64,000 nucleotides of DNA from Gossypium raimondii. Its lineage: Eukaryota; Streptophyta; Magnoliopsida; Malvales; Malvaceae. The notes under the pieces were generated by a model. That model had not been told where the DNA came from, ran no database searches, and saw nothing but the letters and a program-made list of their open reading frames with translations. Where the stretch lies: assembly GCF_025698545.1 (NCBI RefSeq), contig NC_068570.1, forward strand, positions 9,858,001 to 9,922,000, in the 5' to 3' direction. This document shows, in pieces, positions 23,322 to 35,211 of the stretch. Position numbers and translations under genes: made by a program. Within the stretch, counting starts at the first letter, position 1. Every line of letters begins with the position of its first letter.

Positions 23322-25117
23322 TCAGTATATCGGTGGATATCGCTCGCTAAACTTCATTCAGTATATAATATAACATTCAATAATAGTATATTAACAAGGA
23401 ATATAAAGATTATTAGAAGCTTAAATAAATGCACAACTTATAGGATTGATTTGCAGTAACGACTCATAATATCTCAATCAGTGATCGATGTCATTTCAAT
23501 TCATTATTTCCATTTCCAATCACACATATCAACATAATCCAACATTATGCAATTAAGTTCATAAAATATGTATATAAATGTACTAAAATTAAACCGAATG
23601 AACTTACCTAACTAAATTGCAACAATGACAAAGGTACGGGGACTATTCAATAATTTTCTCTTTTTCTCAGGTTTCCATTTGCTCTTGATCTAAGATAACA
23701 TTTCATCTAATTAACTATTTCCAAGAGTAAAATTAACTCATTTTATGCAATTAATTATTCTTTACAATTTTTACAAAATTGCCCCTAATATTTCACTTTT
23801 ATTCAATTTAGTCCCTAAGCCCCAAACATGCAATTTAACTATTTTTTTCTTAAAACCCAATTCAGCCAAACCATCTATGACCTCCCAAAAGTCCATATTT
23901 GCAGTTATTTCACCTCAAGTACATGCTATTTTACCACTTTAACAACTTAATCCTTATACGTTAAAATCATCAAAAATCACTTTACAAAATAATTCTATCT
24001 AACAACCAAGCTTAATAATCTAACATAAAATTTCATAAACATCTTAATTCCATCAATGGCATAATCCTCAAAATTTGATAGTTATACAAATTAGTCATCG
24101 GGTTGGCTAGATTAAACTAACACGAGCTCAAAAACATAAAAATTACTAAAAACGGGCATCAAACACTTACCTATTGATGGAACAAAGCTAGTCGAATGGT
24201 TTTCTTCCTTTTTTCTCTAGGGTTTTGGCAATAGGAAAAAAAATAAATGTAGAAGATGATAGAATTCATCTTGTTTTAATTTAATTTTAACTTATTTAAA
24301 TAATTACAATTTTACCCTTTTCATTTCACTTGATTTTTAAGTAAAAAACAAAAAAAAAGCCAAAACCGTCCATTATAGCCATTAATGTCTTAATTACCAT
24401 TCTAATCCTTTAATTTCCCCTTTTTAACTAATAAAACAATCTTTTCCAATCTTTACGATTTAGTCCCTTTTAAATTAATTAGGATCTAAAAGCAATTTAC
24501 CAAAATCTAGATAATTCCATATCATTCCTATTATTAAGCCATTTATGGAAGGTCCAACTACACAATTGGTCATTCAATTATATTAAATTTTAACTAAACA
24601 AGCTTGTTTTCAATTTAATCCTAAACTAATTAGGACTAAATGAGCAAATAGCCCAAAAGTTAGTGGATTTAATCATGCCACCACCACTTGGACTTTTTTA
24701 CCATGGTTTAATTACCACTTTTGTCCTTTTACTATTTTAAATCTATAGCAATTAACTTTTACCTCTTTTACAATTTAATCCTTTAACCTCAATTAAGCAA
24801 TAAATCATCAAAATTACTGAACCCAACTTCAATTCACATATAATATGACTCTGTAAATATTTAATAAAAAAATTTACAGCTTCATATTACAGAAATGAGG
24901 TACTAATACCTCATTTTCAACAACCACTTGACTTTTGGACCCAATCACTTACACTAACTTTTATTTCAACTATTTAAAATCATCAAATCAAAATCCAATA
25001 TAAAAATTACTATTAACTCGTATAATTTTAATACCAATTATACAAACTTACTCGTTGGATTTTTGGTCCTGAAACCACTGTCTCCAACACAATTGAAAAA
25101 TGGGTTGTTACACTATA

Positions 25118-28100
25118 CTGTCTGATGCAACTCTTTAGAAAGCAGTAGGGGACTTTAACGCTATCCTTTCTAAAGCTGACAAAAAAGGTGGTGATTTTAT
25201 AGGGAGAAGATGCCTTCATTTCAGAGAGTTCATTAAGTCCACAAACCTTCTAGATCTAGGTTTTCAAAGTCCTTCATTCAGTTGGCAAACAAGAGGGGTC
25301 TTTGAAAGACTAGACCGAATGTTGGGTAATGAAGCTTGTGCCAAACTTTTCCTAAGTGCATGGTGACACACCTAGTACAAATCAAGTCAGATCATCGGCC
25401 TTTTCTTGTACACCTTAATCAAGAATTTAATCTTCGAAAAGGACATCCCTTCAGATTTTTGGCCGATTGGACTCAACACCAAGACTTTTCGATACCGTTA
25501 AGTGTTTCTGGAAATATAATAAAGATATGTGCGACACTTTAGAACAGCTTACTTTGAGGCTCAAAGATTGGAACAAAAACGTTTACGGACATATTGGGAG
25601 TCGCAAGCAGAAACTACTAAAGTCCTTAAGTTGGGTACAAAGGGAGCTAGAAAAATCACATTCGTACCTTTTAGTCCAAAAAGAAATGGACATCAAAGAG
25701 GAGCTTGAAGAAGTGATTAATCATGAAGAAATGTTGTGGAAACAAAAATCTATATAGGCTAGCTCAAATTAAGAGATAGAAATCCAAAGTTCTTTCATAG
25801 TAGCATAATGCATAGGAGGAAGATTAACCGTATTAATGCTCTTCGCAGCAAAAATGGGGACTAGTTATATGATCCAAATAAAATTCAACTAGAAGCGATC
25901 AGTTATTTCTAGAACTTAAATGGGAAAAAGCCAAGCAGGCTAGGGGAGTTACCCCTTAGTTGCTTTCCTTAGCTAGAGCAAAGTGACACAAACTTCCTTG
26001 GGAAGGAGGTTACGAATAATGAAATTAAATTGGCGCTTTTTGATATAGCTCCCCTAAAAGCACCTGGAAGTGATGGGTACCATGCGTTCTTTTTCCAGAG
26101 TCAATGGGATAGTATTAGAGGAGAGATTTGTGAATAGGTCAAAGGGGTGTTTAATAGACGGCTCATCGATCAAGGATTAAATAATACACTCATTGTTCTA
26201 ATTCCAAAAATCGTACAGCCTAAGGAAATTTCTCAATTCAGATCGATCAGCCTCTGTACAACCTTATACAAACTTGTTATGAAAAGCATAGCTAACAGAT
26301 TTAAAATAGTATTCCCTAAAATTATTTCCTAAGAGCAGGCTGGATTCATCGCTGGCAGGATTATTTCAGATAACATCATTATAGCTGAAGAGGTCGTCCA
26401 CTCAATGTGAGGGAAAAATAAAAAAATGGATGGCAATAAAGATTGACTTGGAAAAAGTATATGATAGGGTCAAATGGGATTTTATCGAAAAATCTATTCA
26501 AGCCGTCGAAATTCCAAATTACTTGCGAAAAGTTATTATGTTAGCCTTTTCAATAGCCACTATGCAAGTTTCATGGAATGAGGTTCCCACCGAAAAGTTT
26601 AGACTAGTAAAAGGAGTAAAACAAGGTTTCCCTTTGTCGCCTTATTTGTTTATGTTATGCATGGAATGGCTAGGGCATAGCATTCAGACAACAATAACTA
26701 CAGGCGAATAATCTCCTATCAAAATGTCACGAACATGACCAGTATTATCACATCTATTTTTCGCTGATGACCTGGTGATTTTCTCAAAAGCAGATATAAA
26801 GCGTGGCTTGTTGCTAAAAGATAATCTTACCCAGTTCTGTAGTATTTCAGGTCATTGTGTTAATGCAAGGAAAACCAACATGTTCTTTTCAAAAGGGGTG
26901 GATGAGGACCTAAGTGGTCGAATAAGTAGGATCTTGGGGTATCAAAAAGTCTAAGATTTGGGGAAATATTTATGAGTTCTCTTATTTCATAACAGAATTA
27001 CCACATCCATGGTACATTTTGTGGTTGAAAAGGTTCGGGAAAAGTTGTACAATTGGGACGCGAAACAACTCTCCATGGCAGGATGTTTCACCCTTGCAAA
27101 CATAGTTCTTCTCTCCATTCCTAATTATTTCATGCAATCCATATGAATCCCAAAGGGTGTATGTAAAGAAATTGAATGTCTAGCTAGACAGTTTATATGG
27201 GGGTCCTCCACTGGAGGAAAAAAGATGACACTAGTTGATTGGGAGACTATATGTCAAATATAAGTATGTGGAGGCCTGGGCCAAAGGCATTTGCAAGATC
27301 AAAACACATATTTCTTGTTAAAGCTAGGTGTTAATCCTATCTCAAATAAAAATGCTCTATAGGTACTTGTGCTACGTTCAACGTATGGAATGAAAGAAAC
27401 AATTCCTGAAAGTATTACAAGAGGAAGTTGTTCAGCAATATGGAGAGCAATTGTTGGGAGGATAGTTGGATACCCAAAGTAGGTCCATTAATAGAGCATG
27501 TATCGACTCCAAATAGCCAAATAGATAACAGTAAACTTAGGGATATGGTAACGAAAGAAGGGGCTTAGAACCTTGAAGTATTTAGAGCAAAATTACCATA
27601 AGAAATCATACAAAATATAGTGAACATACCTCCCCCGCATCCTTTAGTAGGACCTGATAAAGTTCACTGGACACACGCTTGAAATGTGAGATTCTCTGTC
27701 AAAAGTGCATATCAACTGATAATAGAAAAAACATGGAACACACGAGACACTAGGTGGAAGGAAATCGCGTCCAGTTTTTCTTATGGCTAGTATGCAAGCA
27801 GCGGCTGCTCACCAACCTAGAGAGGGTAAGAGGAGGGATTAGCCAAAATAGATCTTGTCTTGTCTGTCATCATAATGCAGAAGATATTTTATGTGTTCTT
27901 AGAGATTGTCCGACAGCTAAAGAATTTTGGCTAAATCTGGTACCTATAAACAGGCAATCCCAATTCTTTTCAAAAACTATCCTAGATTGGGTTGGAATGA
28001 ACTTAAGAACTAATGAGTGTCTGCCAAGGGTCAGGGCTCCCTGGGCAATCCTTTGAACTGGTAGCGTGGTGTTTATGGAAGAACATGAACTTATTATCTT

Positions 28101-28190
28101 CCAAGGTTTATCATGGAATTTAATGGAGACCGTTAAGGTATCAATATGTTGGGCAAGACAGTACATTGGTACTCATACGTAGGATCCATC
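25118..28190 (+). pseudogene. LINE ORF2: endonuclease end, reverse transcriptase, zf-RVT
   Basis: The endonuclease resumes with GDFN at 25148-25159 and SDHR at 25387-25398, both catalytic motifs. A Lys/Glu-rich linker follows (25467-25757). The RT has GRIISDNIIIAEEVVHS (26358-26405), IDLEKVYDRVKWDF with the first Asp (26437-26480), GVKQGFPLSPYLF (26615-26655) and FADD at 26760-26771. A zinc-binding RT-associated region follows (CLVCHHNAEDILCVLRDC, 27862-27915), then WARQYIGT at the end. The enzyme would perform target-primed reverse transcription. Stops and frameshifts recur about every 200-300 bases, so it is inactive. No RNase H is seen after it. Confidence 0.88.
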
Positions 28191-28368
28191 CAAAGAACCA
28201 ATTGGGGAATCAAAGTAGTGATTAGGAGAAGTATTAGACTAAGACAGTAGGTATATTATTTTGATTATTTAGACTAAGGCATTAGGTATATTATTTACAT
28301 TTGGTCTCCATAACTTATGAAGCCTAACTCGATCATCTACATAAATAAGTGTTTTTATTAAAAAAAAT

Positions 28369-30036
28369 ATTTTTGTACATTTTACCTAGTATCACGATAA
28401 CACATCCAAATCAAATCTTACACTATGAAATTGACAACAGTTATGCAGACAACAACGCAATTATTGTTAATGTCGATTATATAATTTCTTAATTTCTCCA
28501 CAAGACTAGTTACTCTTGATCTCTAATTTGTCTTGGAGTACAAAAACACCAGGCCATTTATAGTGCATGAAGTATATCCAAAATTACGATGAACATATCT
28601 TCTATGTATGTATGCCGTTTAAGTAATTGTAATTTACTTCATATCCACGTCAAACAAATGTACAAACTCATGCAAAAATAAACAAAAAGTTATATACAAG
28701 CTTTTAACTTACTTAAATGATATATTCATAAAATCTAAATCCAATAACAAAAACTGATAATTTTGCTTACAATGTTTTTCTCAGCCTTCTTCAAATAATC
28801 TTCCAACCCTAATCACCAAGAAAACATGAACAATTATTTCCACTAAACTAACTAAATTATAACTAGCATGATATCATATATATATATAAAGGTACAAATG
28901 CACAAGTGATGCATCTCCTTTTATTTAATTTATATAATTTTAAAAATATTATTTATAATTTTCATTATAGATAATCTAAAAATTAAATAAACTAATATAC
29001 TTTTAAAATTAAAATATACTACAAAATTTCAAGGCATAAATTTAAATATTTCAACCAATAATAGATTACTATGAACTATTTTTGTCCAAATAATACATGA
29101 CAAAATTAAATAAACATTTTGTCCTTGGGCAAATTTTTTGCCCTTGAACCTAAATTAAATAATTTTTAAATGTTTTTATTTTTATTTTAAAATATGCAAA
29201 TATTAATATTGAAGTATTTTATTATTTTTAAAATAGTGATATGGATTATTTGGACGGGTCAGGTCGAGCCGAGCCGAGTCGAGCCCAAGCTTGAGCCTAG
29301 AATTTTTTTTTAAAATTTAAACTTCAACTCAACGCATGGATAAGTCTACTTATCAAATGTTTACAAAATAAATTACTTTTTTTATATAAATATAAACTTC
29401 TTATTAGAGTTTTTTTCACTTTCCAAAATCATTTTTATGAAATATTGAAAAATTTTAAAAATATTGACAAATAAATATTACATATTAATAAATACACCCA
29501 ACCAATCCATTCTGCACGGGTAAAAAACTTTTAAAAATATAAAATACTAGCAAAATATTGAATTTGGTTTCGACAAAATTATTTTTTAAAACAGATACAA
29601 TTTTAAATAATTTAAAAACATAATGTGAGAAATTAAAATAATGTATAATAATATTTGTTTAAATTTTTATTAGTGTTTAAAACTTCAAAAAAGAGTTTAT
29701 TGTTTATAAATTTGAAGTAAAAACTTAAAGTTGTATAAAAATTTAAATTTTTTTACACTTCAAAAATTTATTACTAAAAAGTAATTTTTTTAATTAGTGG
29801 TATTTATTTAATGGGTAAGGAATGGTATGCACGGTCATGTCGAGGTTATGTGGTAGAAATTGTCTGTCAAATTGCCATATTCGAAGGCGATGGAAAATCT
29901 GTCTCTTTGATACCGTCATAACTCATGCAACTTAAAAAAAAAAAAAACATAATCACCCAAATAGTCACAATTGGTGGTGTGCAAAATACTATTTTAGGCC
30001 ATATTGCCACCAGCAGTTCCGATTCAAATTACTGTT
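28369..30036. other. Intergenic, AT-rich; flank of the Ogre/Tat element
   Basis: No supported gene. It holds a perfect 7-bp-arm hairpin (29127-29143, GGGCAAA/TTTGCCC), a GA/GC-rich patch (about 29254-29300, GAGCCGAGCCGAG) reminiscent of old DNA transposons, and an A-tract at 29934-29947. The last five bases, CTGTT, are the left target duplication of the element at 30037. Confidence 0.6.
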
Positions 30037-30410
30037 TGTACGGGCCCAATTTTACCCGGGCCTTAAACACCAAACACAAAACATAAACAGATTTAAAAGC
30101 AAAAATCCCTAAGCCCAATAAAGCCCTAACCCAGCATTGAAACCAAACTACCCAAAAGCCCAACAACCCGAGGCCCAATATCCAAACCCTAATGGCCCAA
30201 AATATCAAACCAAACAAGTCAAACCCTAGCGCTACAGTGCCACGCCTAGGGTATTCAGACCTTCGGCCTTCTGGCGCCGCCACCTACCACCGCCGTTCAT
30301 CACGTCCCATCTGCCCCCTACTCTCTGCCTCTGTAGTCCGTCTTCAAGTACCTACAAACAAGCAAGGAAGTGACAACAACAATAGTAGAAAAATAGTAAC
30401 ACAAATCGGC

Positions 30411-30418
30411 TATAAAAA
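30411..30418 (+). promoter_or_regulatory. TATA box of 5' LTR
   Basis: CGGCTATAAAAAGCCG lies 375 bases into the LTR and is kept in the 3' LTR at 47570. The TATA is embedded in a short GGCT/AGCC inverted repeat in this copy. Confidence 0.65.
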
Positions 30419-30965
30419 GCCGAACGCTCCTCTTGTACCAGCACTTTTTTGGACAACATTTGTAATACAAAAAAAGCAGATTAAAAAAATGGAACAAAAA
30501 GGTTGATTCCCAAATTTTTTCTTTCTGTTTTTGTATATTCTCTTGTATTTTCATTCTCTGTTGTTTGTTTTTCTTTTTATTATTCTTTAAAACACAAAAA
30601 AAAGCAAAACGAAAACGAAAAAGAGAAGGGAGAGTACCTACCGGTTTCAGAAACCCGTCGCCGGAAACCCTTTCCGGTGTTGGATTCGGACCGAAAAGGG
30701 TAGGAAAGGTCCCTCCTTTTTTGGCTTGTTTGGTCTGAAGGACCGGGCCTTAAGGTGGAGGTCGAGAACGGGGTTAAAAACCCCTCTTTTTCTCGCTCCG
30801 ACCACCGCCCGTGACAGAGCCTCGGCCATCGGAATGGCCGCTCGCCGGCGTGGGCCATGTCTGGCTACTGGGAACTTTGAGGGAGGGAGAGAAGAGTTTT
30901 TTTATGTTTTGTTGAAATGAAAAATGAAGCAGAATAAAAATATTTTGGTTTAAATCATCATTTTG

Positions 30966-30979
30966 AAACGGCGCCGTTT
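30966..30979. promoter_or_regulatory. Perfect 14-bp palindrome AAACGGCGCCGTTT
   Basis: The sequence is self-complementary. A 16-bp version, AAAACGGCGCCGTTTT, occurs in the antisense sister LTR (36991-37006). The 3' LTR copy (48099-48112) has one change, AAACGGAGCCGTTT. Conservation between families suggests a protein-binding site, but this is inference. Confidence 0.45.
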
Positions 30980-32490
30980 GACCCCCCCTTGACCCGCGCG
31001 TGATCCGACCCGCTCCAGGGGGATCCGCGCGTTTGCATAAAGGGGGTTATTTGCGTGCAGGCCCCCTCCCCTTTCGAGCTGTAGCAATTGGGTCTTTACT
31101 GTTTTTATATTTTGGCCATTGAATTTACTAATAGTTTCATTTTGGTACAACCTGAAACACCGTGATTGAGGGTTGGGAATATTTCCCAGTTGGTCCCCCA
31201 TCCTTTGAGCGTGTTTCATTTTGCCCCCGAGCCACCTTCTTTGTTTATTTGCGATCCTGACCCCTAAATTTCGGTCTGTTTTTAATTCGGTCCTTAATCT
31301 ATTTATTCATTTATTTTTTATTTTATTAAAAAGGGAAAATAAAATAATTTTATTTAATACTTCATTTAATATTATTTACTTACTTTCGTTTTTTATTTTC
31401 CTTTTTGGCCAACATTACATAGGTTTTATTTTATTTTATTTATTTATTCATCCTTTTATTTGATCCTTCTATTAATTTTGACCGTTTATTATTGCAATCT
31501 TATTCTATTATTTATTTGTTATTTTCACGCATTTTTAATATTTAGATTTATTAGTATTGTTACTTCATTATTGTTATTGTGACATTATTACTTGCATTAT
31601 TATTATTCATATATTGGCACTAATATTTGTTAGTTTTAATTTTGTATGTATATTTTAAGATGATGTATGTTATGACTTATCATTTACTCTTTCAATATTC
31701 TATAAATATAGTTATCTTATGTTATTATCGTACTTTACATTATATGAAATAATTGTTTGTCTTCACATGATATTTGTATAAATTAAATTTATGTCCCGTT
31801 AAATATTATACTACTCTTTTTGGCTCAAAATTCAAAAGAAAAATTTTCAAAAATAAAATAATATTTTTATTTAGAAATTTAAGAAAATCGTATCCTAACT
31901 TACGGGTTTTAATTTTCTCGAAAATTTGAATACATGAACCATTTCAATTAAAGTTTTAAATCTCATTGAAATTAACAAAAAATTTGTGTTTTAACTCATG
32001 GGACATAATCTTTTATTAAAACCCGGGATAATCAAACTCTTTCAAAATAATTTTTTTTTGGCATTTATTTTTGTATCGAGAATTTTAGATATCGTGTCCT
32101 AATTTATGGGATGTGATTTTTTTCTCGAATAACGTGAAAATATGTTTTTCTCCCTAAATTTATACAAGTTTTTTTACAAAGATCGTATTTTGATTTTTTT
32201 TATTTTTGACATTAAGACATTAACTTATCAATTAGGTATAATTTTTGGGTGTTACGAGGGTGCTAATCCTTGCTCGTACGTAATCGATTCCCAATCTTGT
32301 TTTTTGAATTTTGTGGATTAAACTTGTTGTTTTAATAAAATTAAATTTTTTATTAAAAATAACCATTTTTACGAGGTGATTCGATCACACCCCATAAAAA
32401 AAAGCATCGATGGCGATTCTCATTTTTGTTTTCATTTTTTTTAAAATCTAAGTCGACCCTGTTTTTCATAAAAAAATGGTGTCAACAGCT

Positions 32491-32508
32491 TGGCGACTCT
32501 GCTGGGGA
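32491..32508 (+). other. Primer binding site (PBS)
   Basis: TGGCGACTCTGCTGGGGA starts three bases after the 5' LTR. This is the position and sequence type expected for the tRNA-primed start of minus-strand synthesis in Ogre/Tat elements. The tRNA is reported as tRNA-Arg for Ogre; I could not check it here. Confidence 0.8.
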
Positions 32509-33126
32509 CTTTAAAAATATAAGAGAGTTAAGTCATGTGTTGATTATGTTTGTCTTTTGTCGAAGATTGAAAACTTGACACGATCCTTTTACTGCATTTC
32601 ATTTTGCCTTTATTTTGGCATTTATTATTTTGTTTATAATTACTGCTTTATTTTGAGTTTAGATGTATATTTCTGTGCATTGCATGACCGTTGGTCACAC
32701 CCTTTTTAAGTGGGAGTGAGAAGCTACGCTTTCGTGAGGTTTTCACCTCCGCATGGGATAGTGAATCGTTTCCGGAATATATCTGTACCTATGTCTTCAT
32801 GAGATTTTCATCTCCGCATGGCCATAGGGAAATGTATCCCCCTGAACTGAACTCGGTCCATATGAGCCTATAATGGGTGAGGATCGAAGAATCTGGTTCA
32901 GGAACCTTTACTTTAGAACCAAACCACATGTAGTGAGCCATAGGAACCCACCTAGATGGAACTACGCCAAACCTTAGTGCTTACCCAAATGGATGCTGTA
33001 TTTATTGTAATTTACTTTAAATCTTGCTCTGTGTTTAATACTAATTTGCTTTGTTTGTGATTGCATGGCATTTTCATTCTAAAAGAGGTGTCGATTTGCT
33101 TTCAGTATCTAGATAGAAAGCTTATC
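32509..33126 (+). other. Ogre/Tat leader with paired hairpins
   Basis: This is untranslated sequence between the PBS and ORF1. Two hairpins with the same TTTC loop lie at 32736-32749 (GAGGT/ACCTC) and 32801-32814 (GAGAT/ATCTC). Each is followed by CGCATGG, in a roughly 65-base repeat. The position suits RNA packaging or dimerisation signals, but that is inference. Confidence 0.55.
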
Positions 33127-35211
33127 ATAAAAAAGGGGTTTTTTGATAAAGTAGAAAATAATGCGGCTGTGTGAATATGGGCTGAGACGACACAACGGGA
33201 GAAAGGTGATAGCCTTATCGAGGGGCACATGTCAAAATTATGGGATTTCACCCGTATCAATGTAATCCAAAATGATCTTCGAGAAATGAAGGAAATTTGG
33301 GATCAATGGGATAACGAGACCAAGCAGCTGTTCTTTTGTAACTACAGTGACCTGCCTTATCTGCTCAGTGTCAAAGTGGACAAGTATTTATTTCGAGCCC
33401 TTGTTCAATTTTGGAATCCTGCCTACAGTTGTTTCACTTTTGCAAAGTGGACTTGACGCTTACTGTGGAGGAGTATACGACCTTGCTTCGGTGCCCAAAG
33501 ATTCAAGTCGACAAGGCTTATTCTAGAGCTGCTTGTGTCCCTCCGTTGTTAAAGAAATTGATGAGCATCATTGGGATGAGTGAGCAGTGGGTTGCTGCCC
33601 GAATCCAGCAGAAAGGCGACAGTAAGTGCGTTCTTTGGAAAAGTTTGCGAGATTTGGTGCTAGTACACCCTATGTAAAGAAAAGGGTCGATGTCTTCGCT
33701 TTAGGTATCTATGGACTGATGGTCTTCCCCAAAGCATTAGGACACATAGGTGAGGCCGTTTCTGATTTATTTGATCGGCTTAGTAAAGGGATTACTCCCA
33801 TTCCGGCAATACTAGCTGAAACTTTGAGATCCTTGAATGCGTGTCAGACAACAGGTGAGGGAAGGTTTATTGGATGCGCGCAGCTCTTATTGGCATGGTT
33901 TCATAGTCATTTCTGGAAAGTGGAAAAAGTCTCTTATCGGGTATTCTCTGATAGTTATTCCCCTCTAGAAGAATTGGTAGCTACGCCAAGGCGGGATGAC
34001 GTTTTAGAAGAAAAATGGATGGCGATACTCTAGGATCTCTAAGATGAAGATGTTGAATGGAGGGCTCATTGGTTGATTCCTGATGAGATTTTGTACCGGT
34101 ACGGAGGTTTTGACTGGGTTCTCCTGCTCGAAATATGGAGAGCTGTCGGATATGCTCCTCTACTCGTATCAAGACAATTTAGATCACGACAATTCATACC
34201 AGCAACGCAGGGGCTGACCCAATGTGAATTTTCCTATAAGGAGGACAATTACAAGAAAAATGTTCAAGAATTGTCTAATGCATGGAACCAAACTCGTTGA
34301 ATGAAGATATTAGCTGTGGGTCCGGCAATGACCCCCGAGTACAGTCAGTGGCGTGATCAAAAGGTCAATGACAATATCCCGACGTCAAATCCAGAAACTG
34401 CTCGATCTTTAGAGGAACACCTACAAGTATTGCCCTTTGAGATAGAAATCATCAAACAAGAATTTGAAAAGAGGAGTTTGGAGTTAGAGAAGAAAATAGA
34501 GCAACTAGAAGAAGAAAAATGCAATTAGGACTGGATCTGGACATTCAAAGATTAGAGGCCGACAAATTGAGAAAAGGAAATAACAAGGCAGAAGAAGATT
34601 TAGACAGCCTGAAGACGGATTACAAGAAGTTGCGTAGATCAATAAGAACTGCTGGCTTAGGTAAAACGTCAGAACAATGGCGACAGGAAATCCAGGAGAA
34701 GACGAAAGCTAATCAATGGGAAAAGAAATTTCAGGATACTCGAGCTCGAGAAGTTGCTTTGGAAAAGAGTCTACTAGTCTGCCAAAACGAGAAGATGGAG
34801 TTGAAGGTCCGAGTAACTGAGTTAGAAAGGTCACTTCACCAACACCGTAGTCGTAATTCTGCAGTTGAATTAAAGGCAAGTTTGGTCAAAATTGAAGAAT
34901 TAAAGGGACAAGTAGGAGAGCTCGAGGATGCATTGCAAAACAGCGAACTCCAAATAGAGCTTCTGGAAAGAAGTAATGAGCAGTGGCAAGGGCAATTCCA
35001 TCGGTCTCAAGATTAGATTAGAGACAGAGATTATATTATGGGCGAGGCGGTGGCTCAAGTACGCGAGGTAGCTGATCACCTGCAAACCCTAGTGGTTCAG
35101 GCTGATCTATTAAGTTTGAAGTATGAGTCAGAATTAGACCGGGGCCGAGAATTAGCTTGGCTTCTTAGAAAGGTTAAGGCTTTGAGTATAAGAGCAAAGC
35201 CGTATATGTAA
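33127..35211 (+). pseudogene. Ogre/Tat ORF1 (DUF7745-like plus coiled coil), broken
   Basis: This extra protein upstream of gag has no known enzymatic role. Its N-terminal two thirds (33229-34300) match the plant DUF7745/mobile-domain-like family common in cotton annotations. Examples are YLLSVKVDKYLFRALVQFW, EEYTTLLRCPKIQVDKAYS, GSTPYVKKRVDVFAL-like text and ELVATPRRDDVLEEKWMAI. The C-terminal third (34400-35211) is a long heptad-rich coiled coil (KKIEQLEEEK, KLRRSIRTAGLGKTSEQW, KASLVKIEELKGQ). The likely start codon at 33127 reads ATA. Stops lie at 33172, 34031, 34298 and 35014, and the frame changes near 33440, 33650 and 34519. It ends SIRAKPYM at 35211. Confidence 0.85.

Larger units (their letters stand above)
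21934..25112 (-). mobile_element. Long solo LTR (gypsy-type), 3.2 kb, inside LINE endonuclease
   Basis: It starts TGTAACACCCATATCC and ends AAATGGGTTGTTACA, a TGTAACA/TGTTACA inverted terminal repeat. A perfect 5-bp duplication CTATA lies at 21929-21933 and 25113-25117. LINE endonuclease text flanks it on both sides. It contains a CACACG/CGTGTG array (22190-22470) and a 40-bp minisatellite (23162-23321). It is one of the clearest nested insertions in the window. At 3.2 kb it is the longest LTR here. There is no internal retrotransposon sequence. Confidence 0.92.
17004..28368 (+). mobile_element. L1-type plant LINE with two nested solo LTRs
   Basis: ORF1 (17004-18970) and ORF2 (21541-21933 plus 25118-28190) lie in the order of a plant L1-type LINE. 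The element ends near a short A-run (ATTAAAAAAAATA, about 28358-28370) taken as the poly(A) end. Subtracting the two solo LTRs (2530 and 3179 bp) leaves about 5.65 kb, close to a full-length element. The coding parts contain many stops and frameshifts. A C-terminal RNase H domain was not found. Possible target duplications at the outer ends are too weak to claim. Confidence 0.88.
30037..32487 (+). repeat. 5' LTR of Ogre/Tat element
   Basis: It runs from TGTACGGGCCC to TGGTGTCAACA. The first 900 bases are GC-rich (promoter region); the rest is very AT-rich. It contains a TATA box (30411) and a perfect GGCGCC-centred palindrome (30966-30979). It matches the 3' LTR throughout, with many small indels. 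Confidence 0.93.

Noticed and set aside
28350..28390. LINE target-site duplication
   Set aside because: ATTTTTATGTATTT near 16958 and ATTTTTGTACATTT near 28370 are similar, but AT-rich chance matches cannot be excluded.
28730..28810. Minus-strand exon-like text (LEDYLKKAEKNI then GTAAGC)
   Set aside because: It is a single short stretch with stops around it and no neighbouring exons; it is too weak to call a host gene.
29254..29300. GAGCCGAGCCGAG patch as a regulatory element
   Set aside because: Simple-repeat-like composition with no partner repeat or ends; no function can be supported.
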